From assembly GCF_014534745.1 (NCBI RefSeq), contig NZ_JACVVP010000001.1:62001-126000 (forward strand): a stretch of DNA of 64,000 nucleotides. The letters run 5' to 3'. Below the pieces are notes generated by a model. It was not told the origin of the DNA. It searched no databases and was given only the letters and a program-made list of their open reading frames with translations. Within the stretch, counting starts at the first letter, position 1; each line of letters begins with the position of its first letter. Of the stretch, positions 17,501-25,935 are shown one piece after another. The position numbers and the translations under genes are program-made. Origin of the DNA: Flammeovirga sp. EKP202. GTDB lineage: Bacteria; Bacteroidota; Bacteroidia; Cytophagales; Flammeovirgaceae.

Positions 17501-19908
17501 ATGTAAGTACCTGCAATAAATTGCCCACCAAATGTAAGTTGTCGCTCTTTTGCAATCGTTAAGCCGGCACTATCCGGAGTAACAGATACATTGAGAGAAT
17601 CAGAGATAGGGAAGTAAGGTACTTTTTTGAGAATCAATTTAGAGCTATCATCTAAGGAAAGAGTAGCGTTGGCACTTCCATCTTCAGGAAGCAAGGCTGC
17701 AATACTCAAATTATCAAAATCTCTGTCATAAAGTGCTTTCTCTTGTCTTGCACTTAAGCTTTCGAAATTCATCCTTGAAGTCATTGACCTTCTTCTTCTT
17801 TCACTTGATGCATAAAAATATCGATCAAGATATCTGTAGGCTTTATCATTAAGTTTTACGATTCTTGAGTAAGGGTCATAATCAATAAGTCCATCAATGG
17901 CCATTGACCTTAAACTCTCATCAAACTGCTCGTCGTTGATATTAAGTTCTTTGGCAAGTGCTCCAGCATCAAAACATTTTCGTCTATGTGATCTCGAATG
18001 ATTTACAAGAATCATTAATGGATGGAACTTTTTCATTCCTTGAATTCTGGATACAAATCCAGGATGGAAAAAATCTTCTGATTCAACAATTAGCGGAACG
18101 ATCTTTTGTCCTCCTATAATTTTAAAATCTAGAGAGTCTTCTTGGATATCCCATTCGATTGCGTCAGCATAAACATTTACATCTTGGGCACTTAATGTAA
18201 AAGGATTAAATCTAAAGATATCAGTGGTTTTTCGGAAATACACTTTTTTGGTGCTATCTCCAATACTGAGATAGGTATTGACTGAAGGATGTTCAATAGT
18301 GTCATCTTCAGCATAAAAAATATCTACCTTACTTGATTTTGTTCGTATCATTTTACCTTCATCATTGACCCTAACACCTTTGTCAGATCTCAAAGTGAAA
18401 AGAGCAGCACTATCATTTTTTACGGTGATAGTTGTAGGAGCTCCAGAAATAGCTTTGGAAACGGTATGCATACCTTTTATCGCAAATCCGCCCTTTAGTT
18501 CAATTTCTTCAGGAAGGTTTTTCCAATGTAAATTGTTGTTATAGCTTATAAATTGAGGATAGATCGCCTTTTCAGGAAATTTGTTGAAGTGGCCACTTTT
18601 GTAAGTAAATGCACCAATCGCAATCGTATCCAAATAATGGCTAAAGTACATTTCTGCATGGTCTGCTTCAATGTAAGCCACTCTTGTATCAAAACTAAAG
18701 TGAGGTAATTCGCACCAAGCAGAATCTTTTGAGAAGTTGACATTTTCCCAAAAGAAACGCCCTCCCTGACAAACAATTGTATCAGATTTGAAGAGGAATG
18801 TACCTACAGTATGTTCAAGTAATGCTGTGTCAAATTTGGTGGTAATAAGAAGGTCAGCCTCAGAAATATGAAGCATAGGTCCTTCTAATGGAGGCATTTC
18901 TGTTATGCCAGGATCATAATTTTGAATTTCAGAAGGTTGATCGTTACAATCTTCAGAGAAAGCATATGTATCAGCTTCTACACCATTGTCTCTCCCGTCA
19001 CTGCTTCCTTCTCCATAAACTTCGATATTACTGTCATCTCCATTCCATGAATCTCCCCAATCCGATGCACCGTCATCAGAGCTCCAATTGCTGCTACTGT
19101 CATCGCCCCAGTCTACGCTACCGCTGTCCCATGAGTCGTCACCTCCACTATCATCGCCCCAATCTACACTTCCATTGTCTTCCCATGAGGAACTTTCATC
19201 GCCAGAGGAGTCGTCTCCCCATTCGGAGGAGCCAGAAGTATCTTCTTGAGCGACATCTTCACCTGATTGAAACCAATCTTCTTTAGGTGTTTCCTTTGTT
19301 GCTTCTGTATTTATATCTACGACCATATTATCACTCACATAACCTTCAGCGGCCAATTCGTGCGTGAATTCATACTCTCCACCATTTACTTTGATGGTTG
19401 TATATTTTGATTTTTCAATCAGTCTTTTCTCTAAAAATAGTCTTGATTTATAGAAGAAGTTATGGGTGATCTTTGGGGTATAGGAAATAAGGCAAGTATC
19501 TGCTATTTCTAAGAATCGAGTAAACTGACCATTATTATGACCTGCAGAGTCTAAAAATGCCATAACACAGCCGTAGTACAAAGCCGCATGTTTTCTATAA
19601 GTAATGCGGTTTTTGTGCATACGCTTAGTACTTTTATAAATCCATTTCTTTTGATTTTCCTGAATTACATTGTTTTGCCAATGCGATTCAAAATCAAGCA
19701 TAATGGTATCACTTCCTAATCGGACACCTTTCTGTAAATACAAATTGAGATCTACTAAAAAGCTATCATATTCTGTAAAAGGATGATAGTATTTTTGGAT
19801 TAGGGAATCTGATTTTGCATTATTTTCAGACTGTGCCCAAAGCGTTGTAGAGTAAAAACTCAATAAGAAGAGTAGAGGTAGTAATTTATATTGAAGCTTT
19901 GAAAACAT
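14542..19908 (-). CDS. Giant exported protein of unknown function
   Basis: Protein of 1788 residues with a signal peptide (about 8-26, ending LWAQS) and no other clear membrane segment, so it is periplasmic, envelope-bound or secreted. An acidic Trp-Gly-Asp-Ser repeat region (about 215-300) follows a helical N-terminal part. The bulk is beta-strand rich, and stretches such as LIEGDSANYDLASSKLNIYN recall OstA/LptA-like sheets (inference). Near residues 630-700 a helical segment (FDAGALAKELNINDEQFDES) resembles a winged helix, which is odd for an exported protein. The C-terminus is very acidic (EDEEEEDSLDS, EEEDDGDDF). It is followed after 14 bases by the MORN-like gene. I do not recognise the function; long proteins of this style seem to occur in other Bacteroidota. 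Confidence 0.75.
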   Translation of the reverse strand: MFSKLQYKLLPLLFLLSFYSTTLWAQSENNAKSDSLIQKYYHPFTEYDSFLVDLNLYLQKGVRLGSDTIMLDFESHWQNNVIQENQKKWIYKSTKRMHKNRITYRKHAALYYGCVMAFLDSAGHNNGQFTRFLEIADTCLISYTPKITHNFFYKSRLFLEKRLIEKSKYTTIKVNGGEYEFTHELAAEGYVSDNMVVDINTEATKETPKEDWFQSGEDVAQEDTSGSSEWGDDSSGDESSSWEDNGSVDWGDDSGGDDSWDSGSVDWGDDSSSNWSSDDGASDWGDSWNGDDSNIEVYGEGSSDGRDNGVEADTYAFSEDCNDQPSEIQNYDPGITEMPPLEGPMLHISEADLLITTKFDTALLEHTVGTFLFKSDTIVCQGGRFFWENVNFSKDSAWCELPHFSFDTRVAYIEADHAEMYFSHYLDTIAIGAFTYKSGHFNKFPEKAIYPQFISYNNNLHWKNLPEEIELKGGFAIKGMHTVSKAISGAPTTITVKNDSAALFTLRSDKGVRVNDEGKMIRTKSSKVDIFYAEDDTIEHPSVNTYLSIGDSTKKVYFRKTTDIFRFNPFTLSAQDVNVYADAIEWDIQEDSLDFKIIGGQKIVPLIVESEDFFHPGFVSRIQGMKKFHPLMILVNHSRSHRRKCFDAGALAKELNINDEQFDESLRSMAIDGLIDYDPYSRIVKLNDKAYRYLDRYFYASSERRRRSMTSRMNFESLSARQEKALYDRDFDNLSIAALLPEDGSANATLSLDDSSKLILKKVPYFPISDSLNVSVTPDSAGLTIAKERQLTFGGQFIAGTYIFRGNEFTFDYDSFLIQLTEVDSINFIVKDSLTGKLKEAPNPLVDSGGTLYINKSFNKSGLLSINGYPSFNATSDSSSKGGKIYYDRPTILNGAYDKRIVFELDTFTVDASQEHSDVAFNGVLNTGGIFPSFIDSVVMDPSTGIFGLKRNTNHNAPWGSSKGWPIYVKEKKTEFGPRLSGKGHFDGDFSLSHKGIRGEGELEYLSSEFKSEDFIFYSDSVTTKGTKGIIESDIHPRVDMHTYKMKWYVFKDSMAFKGSHEEPFTIYNDDTKFSGNLALLPTKIFGEGEVETSESNNRSQNFRFQKDGYISRHSTFDIKSNIEGSPSMHGNDIRVARNVIDNKVLIRTENSSGSRSSLTFPAVNFQTSIKEALWDIEAKKIFMSAGNGQKGKFISNELTQDSLLIEGDSANYDLASSKLNIYNVDKIRVNNLDIIPDSSNQTVKISNGATIEPLTNAKIILSRYTKLHTVYDANVELISRKEINATGKYNYKNELGETKLIMIDRIIAKEFYNNDLDDNTIQNRAYGKISEDDPLLFVGGLQYYGKIGLVENKKVARFKDGSARLHIPGQSTQWFKYESTNDDDNTDSTAHVIVDQNLISVEENRPLITGLFYDEKNGYVYNSFIERPDGYRKEHRKIFNVEGLLKFESLDGTSNKGIFNIKPKRYFDEVANGEEEFFASMAGNWFSFDHQRNEINFRGKVDLLKPNPKEKVPTIITSAEGVAMHEIDELTMNASFAVGPRLSSKVAAYILNDMRSNKEDAPRVLPEDYEIDSLGALNHQIVPLFNENQFKNYLNGYDIARLLNNYIVILDNPMVWNSNNAAFHSKGEQVKLLSAFGDDINTVVTGFIEIPKEEEGDQDGDRKPNDRLINIFLEGPTGIWYHIRQDKGELSIFSSNKAFMEDIKKQSDVSPGEAKQTFAFLEWYYNTYKDGSEIPSKYDLDLNSAIEQESDFGNDFEGVDDKSAEDEEEEDSLDSIPAEEEDDGDDF
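19011..19266 (-). repeat. In-frame acidic W-G-D-D-S repeats
   Basis: Within the giant protein (residues about 215-300) short units of the type GSVDWGDDS, SSEWGDDSS and ASDWGDSW recur, with matching short repeats at DNA level. The composition (Asp, Ser, Gly, Trp) suggests a flexible, negatively charged, possibly Ca-binding stretch. Unit number may vary between strains. Confidence 0.75.
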
Positions 19909-19927
19909 AAGTTCAAAAGACGGATTT

Positions 19928-19982
19928 AAAAATAAAAGAGGCTGTAATAGACACTTTTGATCAATTACAGCCTACTAATAAG
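19928..19982 (-). terminator. Terminator after prmA
   Basis: On the minus strand GGCTGTAAT pairs with ATTACAGCC over a 25-base loop, and TCTTTTATTTTT follows. It ends the folA-prmA unit and separates it from the giant gene, whose promoter must lie in 19909-19990. Confidence 0.65.
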
Positions 19983-20012
19983 CTTGTTTCGCAAAAAATA
20001 CTCCAAAAAGTA

Positions 20013-20831
20013 TTAATTCTCAAATACGGCACTTACCCAATTATCTTTCTCTAAATGTGAAAGGTAAGTAAGACCTACTGAATTTGCTTTTTCAGTAATT
20101 ATTGGAAGATCTTCTGTGTAAAAACCACTTAATAATAGTTTCCCGCCTTTTGTAATTAGTTTTTGATAAGTAGGCATTTCTTCCAATAATACATTTCTAT
20201 TGATATTAGCTAACACGATTTCGTATTCATCTAGCTTTTCCATTTCGTGTACTGTTCCTACAGTCACTCTTAAATCCACATTATTAAGAGCAGCATTTTC
20301 TAGAGCGTTTTCACAAGACCAATCCTCAATGTCACAAGCATCTACTTGTTTTGCCTCTAGTAATTTAGCCATTACTGCTAAAATTCCAGTGCCACATCCT
20401 AAGTCTGCCACATTTTTACCCTTGTGGTCAATCGTCAGTTGGTTTCTTAGCATCAAAGTAGTGGTAGCATGATGTCCAGTACCAAATGACATTTTTGGAG
20501 TGATGACAATTTCGTATTTGTATTGAGGGTTAGAAGGGTGGAAAGAAGCTCTAATCTGAAGTTCATCGCTTATCTCTACAGGGTCATAATGACTTTCCCA
20601 TAGTTTATTCCAGTTTTGCTTTTCTTGCTCTTCAACGGTGTAAGTTATCTGTTCTTCAAAGAAGGCTAAGGCTTCTTTGACTTCATTTTCATTGTAAAGG
20701 CCCTTCTCTATGGAAGCTTCAAAACCATGGTCATTTTCAAGAAATGCATCAAACCCAACATTTCCCAATACCGCTTGAAGAACTTCACTTAGCTCTTCAT
20801 TGCATTTCACATTAATGACGATGTAATTCAT
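20013..20831 (-). CDS. prmA: Ribosomal protein L11 methyltransferase
   Basis: AdoMet-dependent enzyme trimethylating ribosomal protein L11. The protein has 272 residues. The N-terminal L11-recognition part (1-95) is followed by the catalytic Rossmann domain with the PrmA signature MSFGTGHHATT, the AdoMet loop VADLGCGTGILAV and ANINRNVL, the usual place of the family's NxN/NPPY-like motif. It lies 12 bases behind folA on the same strand, so the two form a short operon. The C-terminus (DNWVSAVFEN) is family-typical. Confidence 0.95.
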   Translation of the reverse strand: MNYIVINVKCNEELSEVLQAVLGNVGFDAFLENDHGFEASIEKGLYNENEVKEALAFFEEQITYTVEEQEKQNWNKLWESHYDPVEISDELQIRASFHPSNPQYKYEIVITPKMSFGTGHHATTTLMLRNQLTIDHKGKNVADLGCGTGILAVMAKLLEAKQVDACDIEDWSCENALENAALNNVDLRVTVGTVHEMEKLDEYEIVLANINRNVLLEEMPTYQKLITKGGKLLLSGFYTEDLPIITEKANSVGLTYLSHLEKDNWVSAVFEN

Positions 20832-20843
20832 GGAATTATTTTA

Positions 20844-21341
20844 TTATTTATTACGGATATAATTTACAAAAGAATAAGCATACGGAGACGTCAAATTTTT
20901 TGGGTATTCAAACCTTGAAATTTCTGACCATTGAGTAGGTAGAATATCAGGGAAGAAAGTATCACCAACAAATTGATCGTGTATTTCTGTGATATAAAGC
21001 TTATCTGCAATTTTCATTGCCTCTTCATAAATTTTTCCACCACCGATAATAAATACCTCTTGTTCGCCTCTTTCTCTCGCTATTTCTATGGCGTCGGCTA
21101 AACTATTGGTTAATTGGCCTCCGTCATAAGTTTGGAAGTCAGGGTTCCTAGAAATGACAATATTTACTCTGTTAGGTAAACACTTACCGATAGATTCATG
21201 CGTTTTTCTACCCATGATCACCGTATGGTTAGAAGTCACTTTTTTAAAGTATTTTAAATCAGCAGGAATATGCCAAATCAGCTGATTATCTTTTCCTATC
21301 ACATTATTAGTAGCTTTTGCTACAATGATGGATATTTTCAT
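20844..21341 (-). CDS. folA: Dihydrofolate reductase
   Basis: NADPH-dependent reduction of dihydrofolate to tetrahydrofolate. The 165-residue length is normal. Motifs in order: IIVAKATNNVIGKDNQLIWHIPADLK with the substrate-binding Asp, VIMGRKTHESIG for NADPH, VFIIGGGKIYEEA, and the late LYITEIHDQFVGDTFFP. It is first in a two-gene unit with prmA. No thyA is beside it, although thyA-folA pairs are common in Bacteroidota. Confidence 0.97.
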   Translation of the reverse strand: MKISIIVAKATNNVIGKDNQLIWHIPADLKYFKKVTSNHTVIMGRKTHESIGKCLPNRVNIVISRNPDFQTYDGGQLTNSLADAIEIARERGEQEVFIIGGGKIYEEAMKIADKLYITEIHDQFVGDTFFPDILPTQWSEISRFEYPKNLTSPYAYSFVNYIRNK

Positions 21342-21940
21342 ATTTTATATATTTATTAAAATTTGTCGAGCCTCTTTTTTAATGGGCAATTCTTTTTTTA
21401 TTGAGTAAATAAAGAAACATCTGAACTGAGCGAAACAAAATTAAAATTTTTATTCTATGATTCCCAAGTAAAAAGAAATATAACCATAATAAATGATCAC
21501 ATTTTTATTAGGAATACTACTAAAAGTACAATTGAGTAAACTTCTTTATTTTCTATATTGATACAAATCTAAACTACAACTTTTTTAGCTACTGTGATAA
21601 TGTTAGGTGATAAATTTTAGAAGTAGTCTTATTGGATTAAAATAAGACCTGTAAAAATGAGGTGTGATCTGATAAAGAGGTTCTTGATCTCAATTTTTTA
21701 AAACAATTACACTAACAAAAATTTACTTTTATGATTAAGTTTGTTATATTCTAATAAGATTAGTGAAGTGAAGGATAAATTGGATTTTACTTTACTATTT
21801 AAGCAGCAGTACTTATCTGATTATTTTTTGATAGGTCCTGCCTTCATTACTCTCTTAACTTGTAGGAGTCACTTATAGAATGTAAATTACTATAGTAAAC
21901 CCTTATCTTATTTATCTGAACGAAATTAAATTAGCTAGAC
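21342..21940. other. 600-bp AT-rich intergenic region
   Basis: Divergent region between folA and the barrel-like gene. I see no coding frame, tRNA or long repeat. A minus-strand TAATTTTG (complement 21436-21443) could be a -7 element for folA. The remainder holds only scattered A/T runs. Confidence 0.5.
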
Positions 21941-22756
21941 TTGAAGAATATAATCATCTCTTTAATATTTATCTGTATTACCCCGTTATCTGTTTTTGCT
22001 CAATTTCCAGTAGAGGAGGAAGATGAATATTATGAAAAAGAATGGGCTCTAGGTATTATGATGAATACTTATGGAGGAACTATTGGTGGTGCCTCTGTAC
22101 GTTTCTCTAAGAAATTCTTTTACGAGCATAAAATTGAAGAGTCACTAGGTGTAAACAGTGGTAAAACAAAAGTCACTAGAGGAAGAGTAGGAGAAATTAA
22201 GAACGAAAGAAAATACCATTCGTTAAGTATCGAATTCTTGAATATCAAACACCCGAAAGAGCAAAGAAGACAGACTTTCACTGGTGAGGGGGTTGTTTAT
22301 GGAAAAAGGAACAGACTCTATGCTATCCGACCGATGTTTGGTAAGGAATGGATCATTTTTAAAAAAGCAAGAAAACAAGGAGTCCAAGTAAATGTAATTG
22401 TAAACGCAGGTCCTTCTATTGGTTTAGTAACGCCTTATCTCCTAAAGTATAAAAATGATGATGGAGAAATAGTTACTGAACAGCTGACATATGATCAATT
22501 TAATACTATAGGTCCTAGAATAGAGGGTACGGGATCTTTTGCTGAAAGTCTTTCCCAAGCAAGTGTAATAGCAGGTCTAGCATTTAAAACCTCACTTTCT
22601 TTTGAATTTGGTGTAAACAAAAGAAGTATTACAGGTATAGAGGCTGGAATTATGGCGGATATCTACACTAAGGAGGTGGAGATTATGGCATCAGCAGATA
22701 ATCGTAGTTATTATTCAGCAATGTTCTTGACTTTCTTTTTTGGAGGTAGAAAGTAA
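21941..22756 (+). CDS. Exported beta-barrel-like protein of unknown function
   Basis: Protein of 271 residues with a TTG start at 21941, chosen because it opens a complete signal peptide (KNIIISLIFICITPLSVFAQ). The mature part begins acidic (PVEEEDEYYEKEW) and then shows alternating strands: LGIMMNTYGGTIGGASVRFSK, LYAIRPMFGKEW, VNVIVNAGPSIGLVTPYLL, IAGLAFKTSLSFEFG, and a last strand MFLTFFFGGRK. This pattern suits a small outer-membrane barrel, and similar proteins are common in Bacteroidota with no known role. It stands alone between a long intergenic region and a terminator. Confidence 0.65.
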   Translation: MKNIIISLIFICITPLSVFAQFPVEEEDEYYEKEWALGIMMNTYGGTIGGASVRFSKKFFYEHKIEESLGVNSGKTKVTRGRVGEIKNERKYHSLSIEFLNIKHPKEQRRQTFTGEGVVYGKRNRLYAIRPMFGKEWIIFKKARKQGVQVNVIVNAGPSIGLVTPYLLKYKNDDGEIVTEQLTYDQFNTIGPRIEGTGSFAESLSQASVIAGLAFKTSLSFEFGVNKRSITGIEAGIMADIYTKEVEIMASADNRSYYSAMFLTFFFGGRK

Positions 22757-22781
22757 CACTGCGATATACACATTATAAAGT

Positions 22782-22821
22782 AATAAGGTCTAACATTTCA
22801 AAAATGTTAGACCTTATTTTT
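22782..22821. terminator. Bidirectional terminator
   Basis: AATAAGGTCTAACAT (22782-22796) pairs perfectly with ATGTTAGACCTTATT (22804-22818) over 7 bases, with T/A runs on both sides. It serves the barrel-like gene and the convergent L,D-transpeptidase gene. Confidence 0.9.
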
Positions 22822-22869
22822 ATCATATGATATGTTGATTTTTAAATGCTTTGAAAACAATTTGACGCT

Positions 22870-24657
22870 TTAGTAAAGTGACTTGTCAAGTTCTTTCAAT
22901 ACCCTTTTGTCTCTAGAATAAATGTCATCATAAAAGTGTACAGCAACATCGGGACCTAGCATTGCCGTAAAATACAGCAAATATACTGTAGGCCTTTCCA
23001 TTAAAATCACTCTTTTTAATTCGCCCGTTTTAACAATTTCTTCAATTTTTTCTAAAGTGTAACCTTGTTCTTTAAGGAGTTGTTCACCAAGTTTCAAAGG
23101 TTCATGCACTCTTATACAACCATGACTAAAGGCTCTTGAATTTCTTTTGAACAAATACCTGGAAGGTGTGTCATGAAGATAAATAGAATACTTATTAGGA
23201 AAGATAAATTTGATATATCCTAAAGCATTGCCAGGGCCTGAACCTTGCACAATATAGTAAGGAAAGCTTTTCTGCTTGATAGATTTCCAATCTACAGAAT
23301 ACGGATCCACCTCGTTATTGGATCTATCGTATAATTTCATATTCTGCTTTTTCAAGTAACCTGCATCTTTTTTCAGTTTTGGAAGCATTTCTTTACTCGC
23401 AATACTATAGGGCACATTCCAAGTAGGGTTAATATCAATATAACTCATCTTTGCTTTGAAAACTGGCGTTTGATGATAAGGTTTACCAACCACTACATTT
23501 GTTTTATAATACCATTGTTCACCTTTATGAAGATACAAGGTAAAATCAGCGATGTTGACAAAAATGAAATTATCATCATCTTCATGATTAATCCATCGAG
23601 CTCTTTCTAGATTCACTCTGAGTGTGTTAATCCTATTAGCAATAGGGACATTTAATGCTTTTAGGGTCGCTTTTCCTACTTTACCGTCTTGCTCTAATCC
23701 ATACATTTTTTGAAATGCAATGATAGATTGTTTTAAATTATCATTATAGATTGTAGATGTAGTGTCTAGAAGAGGAATTGAAACATAGGAAGAGTCTAAA
23801 ATAGGAGAAGGATTAAATGGAATCATCGATGTAACCGTGTCAATGACCGGCTGACTTGATGGAGCATTAACAATAGCTATTCCTTCTTGTTGAGATCTAA
23901 AAGTTGTATCTACTTTAAGTACCGTGGAATCAATTGGAATTAAATTGCCTGTAATGGCTAACCTTTTTCTTAACTCCGGAATAAATTGGTTATTATCACC
24001 TAATTCGATGGCTTCAATTTTATGAAGTTTAGCATAGCCTCCGTTGGCTTCAATTTCTCTGAAGTTTCTCAGTGAAGTTTTCAAACCATTATAGAGGAGG
24101 TTGTGAGGTTTGATGGCCGCTGTTGCTTCAAGAATCATTTCTTTTTCGATAGGAGCCAAAAAGAGATTGATTCTATCTTCTGTAAATTCCTTGGTGTCAA
24201 AATTCCAAGTAGAGGAAATTGTTTCTGGTTGTACTTTCCCCCAAATCAAATGTGAGCTAAGCAGAATGCCGGCATCTGTCATCACAATATCATAAAGTGC
24301 TTTTTCTTCTTCTGTAAGTGAAGGTTTATTTTTGAGTTCTATGATTTTTGCCAAATGATAATGCTCAGGTGTTAGCCCGTCATTGTAACTATCATTAATG
24401 ACAAAAATAAGATCTTCAATATTTTTTTTGGAACTCCAAATGGGTTGGTAATTTCTTTTCTCATAAATAAGTGGCATTAAACTGTCAGAAAAGATTTTGA
24501 TACCATAAGAATGGTTTCCAGTGTTAAGTAATTGAAGAACGGTTTTTATATCGGAAGTCTGTTGCGAAAAAAGTGTATTGGAAAATAGAATAGAGATAAA
24601 AAATACTATTGTACCAATACACTTTTGCCAACAAACAAGAGTATTAGTTTGTTGCAT
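22870..24657 (-). CDS. L,D-transpeptidase, YcbB-like
   Basis: Envelope enzyme of 595 residues forming 3-3 crosslinks in, or attaching proteins to, peptidoglycan. An N-terminal signal or anchor (about 12-31) is followed by a helical scaffold domain, a PG_binding_1 module (LKQSIIAFQKMYGLEQDGKVG), and a YkuD domain starting FIFVNIADFTLYLHKG. The active-site motif is SHGCIRV with Cys514, and HDTPSRYLF lies upstream of it. The order scaffold, PG-binding, YkuD with a capping insertion matches the E. coli YcbB (LdtD) type. It ends near a shared terminator; its upstream neighbour on the same strand is the MarR gene, 57 bases away. Confidence 0.92.
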   Translation of the reverse strand: MQQTNTLVCWQKCIGTIVFFISILFSNTLFSQQTSDIKTVLQLLNTGNHSYGIKIFSDSLMPLIYEKRNYQPIWSSKKNIEDLIFVINDSYNDGLTPEHYHLAKIIELKNKPSLTEEEKALYDIVMTDAGILLSSHLIWGKVQPETISSTWNFDTKEFTEDRINLFLAPIEKEMILEATAAIKPHNLLYNGLKTSLRNFREIEANGGYAKLHKIEAIELGDNNQFIPELRKRLAITGNLIPIDSTVLKVDTTFRSQQEGIAIVNAPSSQPVIDTVTSMIPFNPSPILDSSYVSIPLLDTTSTIYNDNLKQSIIAFQKMYGLEQDGKVGKATLKALNVPIANRINTLRVNLERARWINHEDDDNFIFVNIADFTLYLHKGEQWYYKTNVVVGKPYHQTPVFKAKMSYIDINPTWNVPYSIASKEMLPKLKKDAGYLKKQNMKLYDRSNNEVDPYSVDWKSIKQKSFPYYIVQGSGPGNALGYIKFIFPNKYSIYLHDTPSRYLFKRNSRAFSHGCIRVHEPLKLGEQLLKEQGYTLEKIEEIVKTGELKRVILMERPTVYLLYFTAMLGPDVAVHFYDDIYSRDKRVLKELDKSLY

Positions 24658-24714
24658 ATTTTTGAAAGTAACCTTTCAGTTTTTAAGAGCTTGTTTTAGT
24701 TAGGTTGTGGAGCT

Positions 24715-25203
24715 TTATTCTCCTTTTTGTTCTTCGAGAATATTTTCATCATATTTCATGATATTCTCTAAACATTTTGTTAGTAGGTCTGCAGCTTGTT
24801 CCACTTCTTCCAATGGAATTCCCTTAGTGATAGAAAGAATAGCTTCTTCAGCAATTCCTACGACTTGTTCCTTAAGGTCTCTTGCTTTTCTTGTTAGATA
24901 AATAAGCTTTGATCTTTTATCATTAGGATTAGGAACTCTTGTCACCAAGTTGTTCTTCTCCATGTTATCGACCAAACTTGTGATACTAGCTCTATTTTTT
25001 AATAGAAATGTAGCAAACTCTTGTTGAGCTCGTCCATCTTTGTCCCATAGCATTACAAGCACATCCCATTGTTCTCTCGAAATAGGTAAACCTTCACGTT
25101 CAAAAGCACGCCCCAAAGTATAGTTTCCTAACCTAGATACCTGTGCTATGATTTTAGTTAGACGTCTTCTTTTCTCAACATCTTCGCTCATTAATGTGCT
25201 CAT
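24715..25203 (-). CDS. MarR-family transcriptional regulator
   Basis: DNA-binding protein of 162 residues. The winged-helix core covers about 45-115: LPISREQWDVLVMLWDKDGRAQQEFATFLLKNRASITSL includes the recognition helix, and the wing follows with RVPNPNDKRSKLIYLT (the DxRxK signature). The flanking helices form the dimer interface. It is divergent from two Hsp20 genes over a 300-bp region, and MarR proteins often control themselves and their divergent neighbour. A TATTTTTG motif (complement 25269-25276) may be its -7 element. The ligand is unknown. Confidence 0.92.
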   Translation of the reverse strand: MSTLMSEDVEKRRRLTKIIAQVSRLGNYTLGRAFEREGLPISREQWDVLVMLWDKDGRAQQEFATFLLKNRASITSLVDNMEKNNLVTRVPNPNDKRSKLIYLTRKARDLKEQVVGIAEEAILSITKGIPLEEVEQAADLLTKCLENIMKYDENILEEQKGE

Positions 25204-25268
25204 AGATATGAATTTGAATTGATAAGTAATTAAATGTCCTGTAATGTAATTAATTGTTTGTGTTTAAT

Positions 25269-25276
25269 CAAAAATA
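25269..25276 (-). promoter_or_regulatory. Candidate -7 promoter element for the MarR gene
   Basis: The minus strand reads TATTTTTG, fitting TAnnTTTG, 66 bases upstream of the start. No -33 box is evident. Confidence 0.3.
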
Positions 25277-25369
25277 AAAAGCGAAAATTATGATTGAGTA
25301 CTGGCACACCTAAGTAGAGACTTAACCACTTTATTTTACTCGTTTTGTCATGCTGGTAAATTAAAACAA

Positions 25370-25380
25370 GACAATTTGTC
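25370..25380. promoter_or_regulatory. Small palindrome, possible operator
   Basis: GACAATTTGTC is a perfect 5-bp inverted repeat around one base, in the middle of the MarR/Hsp20 divergent region. Its size suits a MarR-type dimer half-site pair. The assignment rests on position only. Confidence 0.3.
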
Positions 25381-25464
25381 GTTAAAATATAATATTCCGT
25401 TAAACAAAAATGTCATATTGGCATATTTATTCACTTGGTACACCTCTTGTCTATAAGCAAACTG

Positions 25465-25472
25465 TAAATTTG
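25465..25472 (+). promoter_or_regulatory. Candidate -7 promoter element for the Hsp20 pair
   Basis: TAAATTTG matches TAnnTTTG, 31 bases before the first Hsp20 start. A TTG at 25447 stands 15 bases upstream, a little closer than usual. Confidence 0.45.
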
Positions 25473-25503
25473 ATATTCAATTTAAAATTAAAATAATAAA
25501 ATC

Positions 25504-25905
25504 ATGAGTATTACAACCTATAGACCATCAGCAAGAAGATCATTCGTTTCAAACGTAATTAATGCAGTTGAAAAAAGTAGACAATCATTTGTACCTGTGA
25601 ATATTAAGGAGGATGAAGCTGCATTTTATTTAGAATTAGTAGTTCCAGGTTATAAAAAAGAGTTTTTCTCAATCGATGTTGAAAATAATAGATTGAATAT
25701 TAACTATAAGCAGCCTAAGGAAGAGAATAAAGTGGAGGAGAAATTCTTGGTGAATGCCTATCAAGTGAGTGATTTTGAGAAAGCATTTAGAATCACTGAT
25801 TTAATTAAAGTTGAGGCTTTAGAAGCTAAATTTGATGCAGGTATTTTAACAGTAACTTTACCAAAAAGTGAAGAGAAAAAGCCTGTTAAAATTGAAGTAA
25901 GATAA
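25504..25905 (+). CDS. Hsp20/alpha-crystallin small heat-shock protein 1
   Basis: ATP-independent holdase chaperone of 133 residues. The alpha-crystallin domain covers about 35-125, with FYLELVVPGYKKEFFSIDVENNRLNI at its start and the conserved end motif AKFDAGILTVTLPKSE. Compared with the next protein the C-terminus lacks a clear I-x-I motif; KIEVR is the closest. It is the first of a tandem pair 30 bases apart and divergent from a MarR gene. The sequence differs strongly from its neighbour, so the pair is an old duplication and may form mixed oligomers. Confidence 0.92.
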   Translation: MSITTYRPSARRSFVSNVINAVEKSRQSFVPVNIKEDEAAFYLELVVPGYKKEFFSIDVENNRLNINYKQPKEENKVEEKFLVNAYQVSDFEKAFRITDLIKVEALEAKFDAGILTVTLPKSEEKKPVKIEVR

Positions 25906-25935
25906 TTAACCATAATCAAAAACATATTTAGAAAA

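Noticed and set aside
18888-19286. Plus-strand His/Arg-rich reading frame of 132 codons
   Set aside because: It is the mirror of the acidic repeat region of the giant minus-strand protein; its composition only reflects those repeats.
21342-21940. Long intergenic stretch as a place for tRNA, small RNA or origin
   Set aside because: No cloverleaf, long stem, DnaA-box cluster or repeat could be seen by eye.
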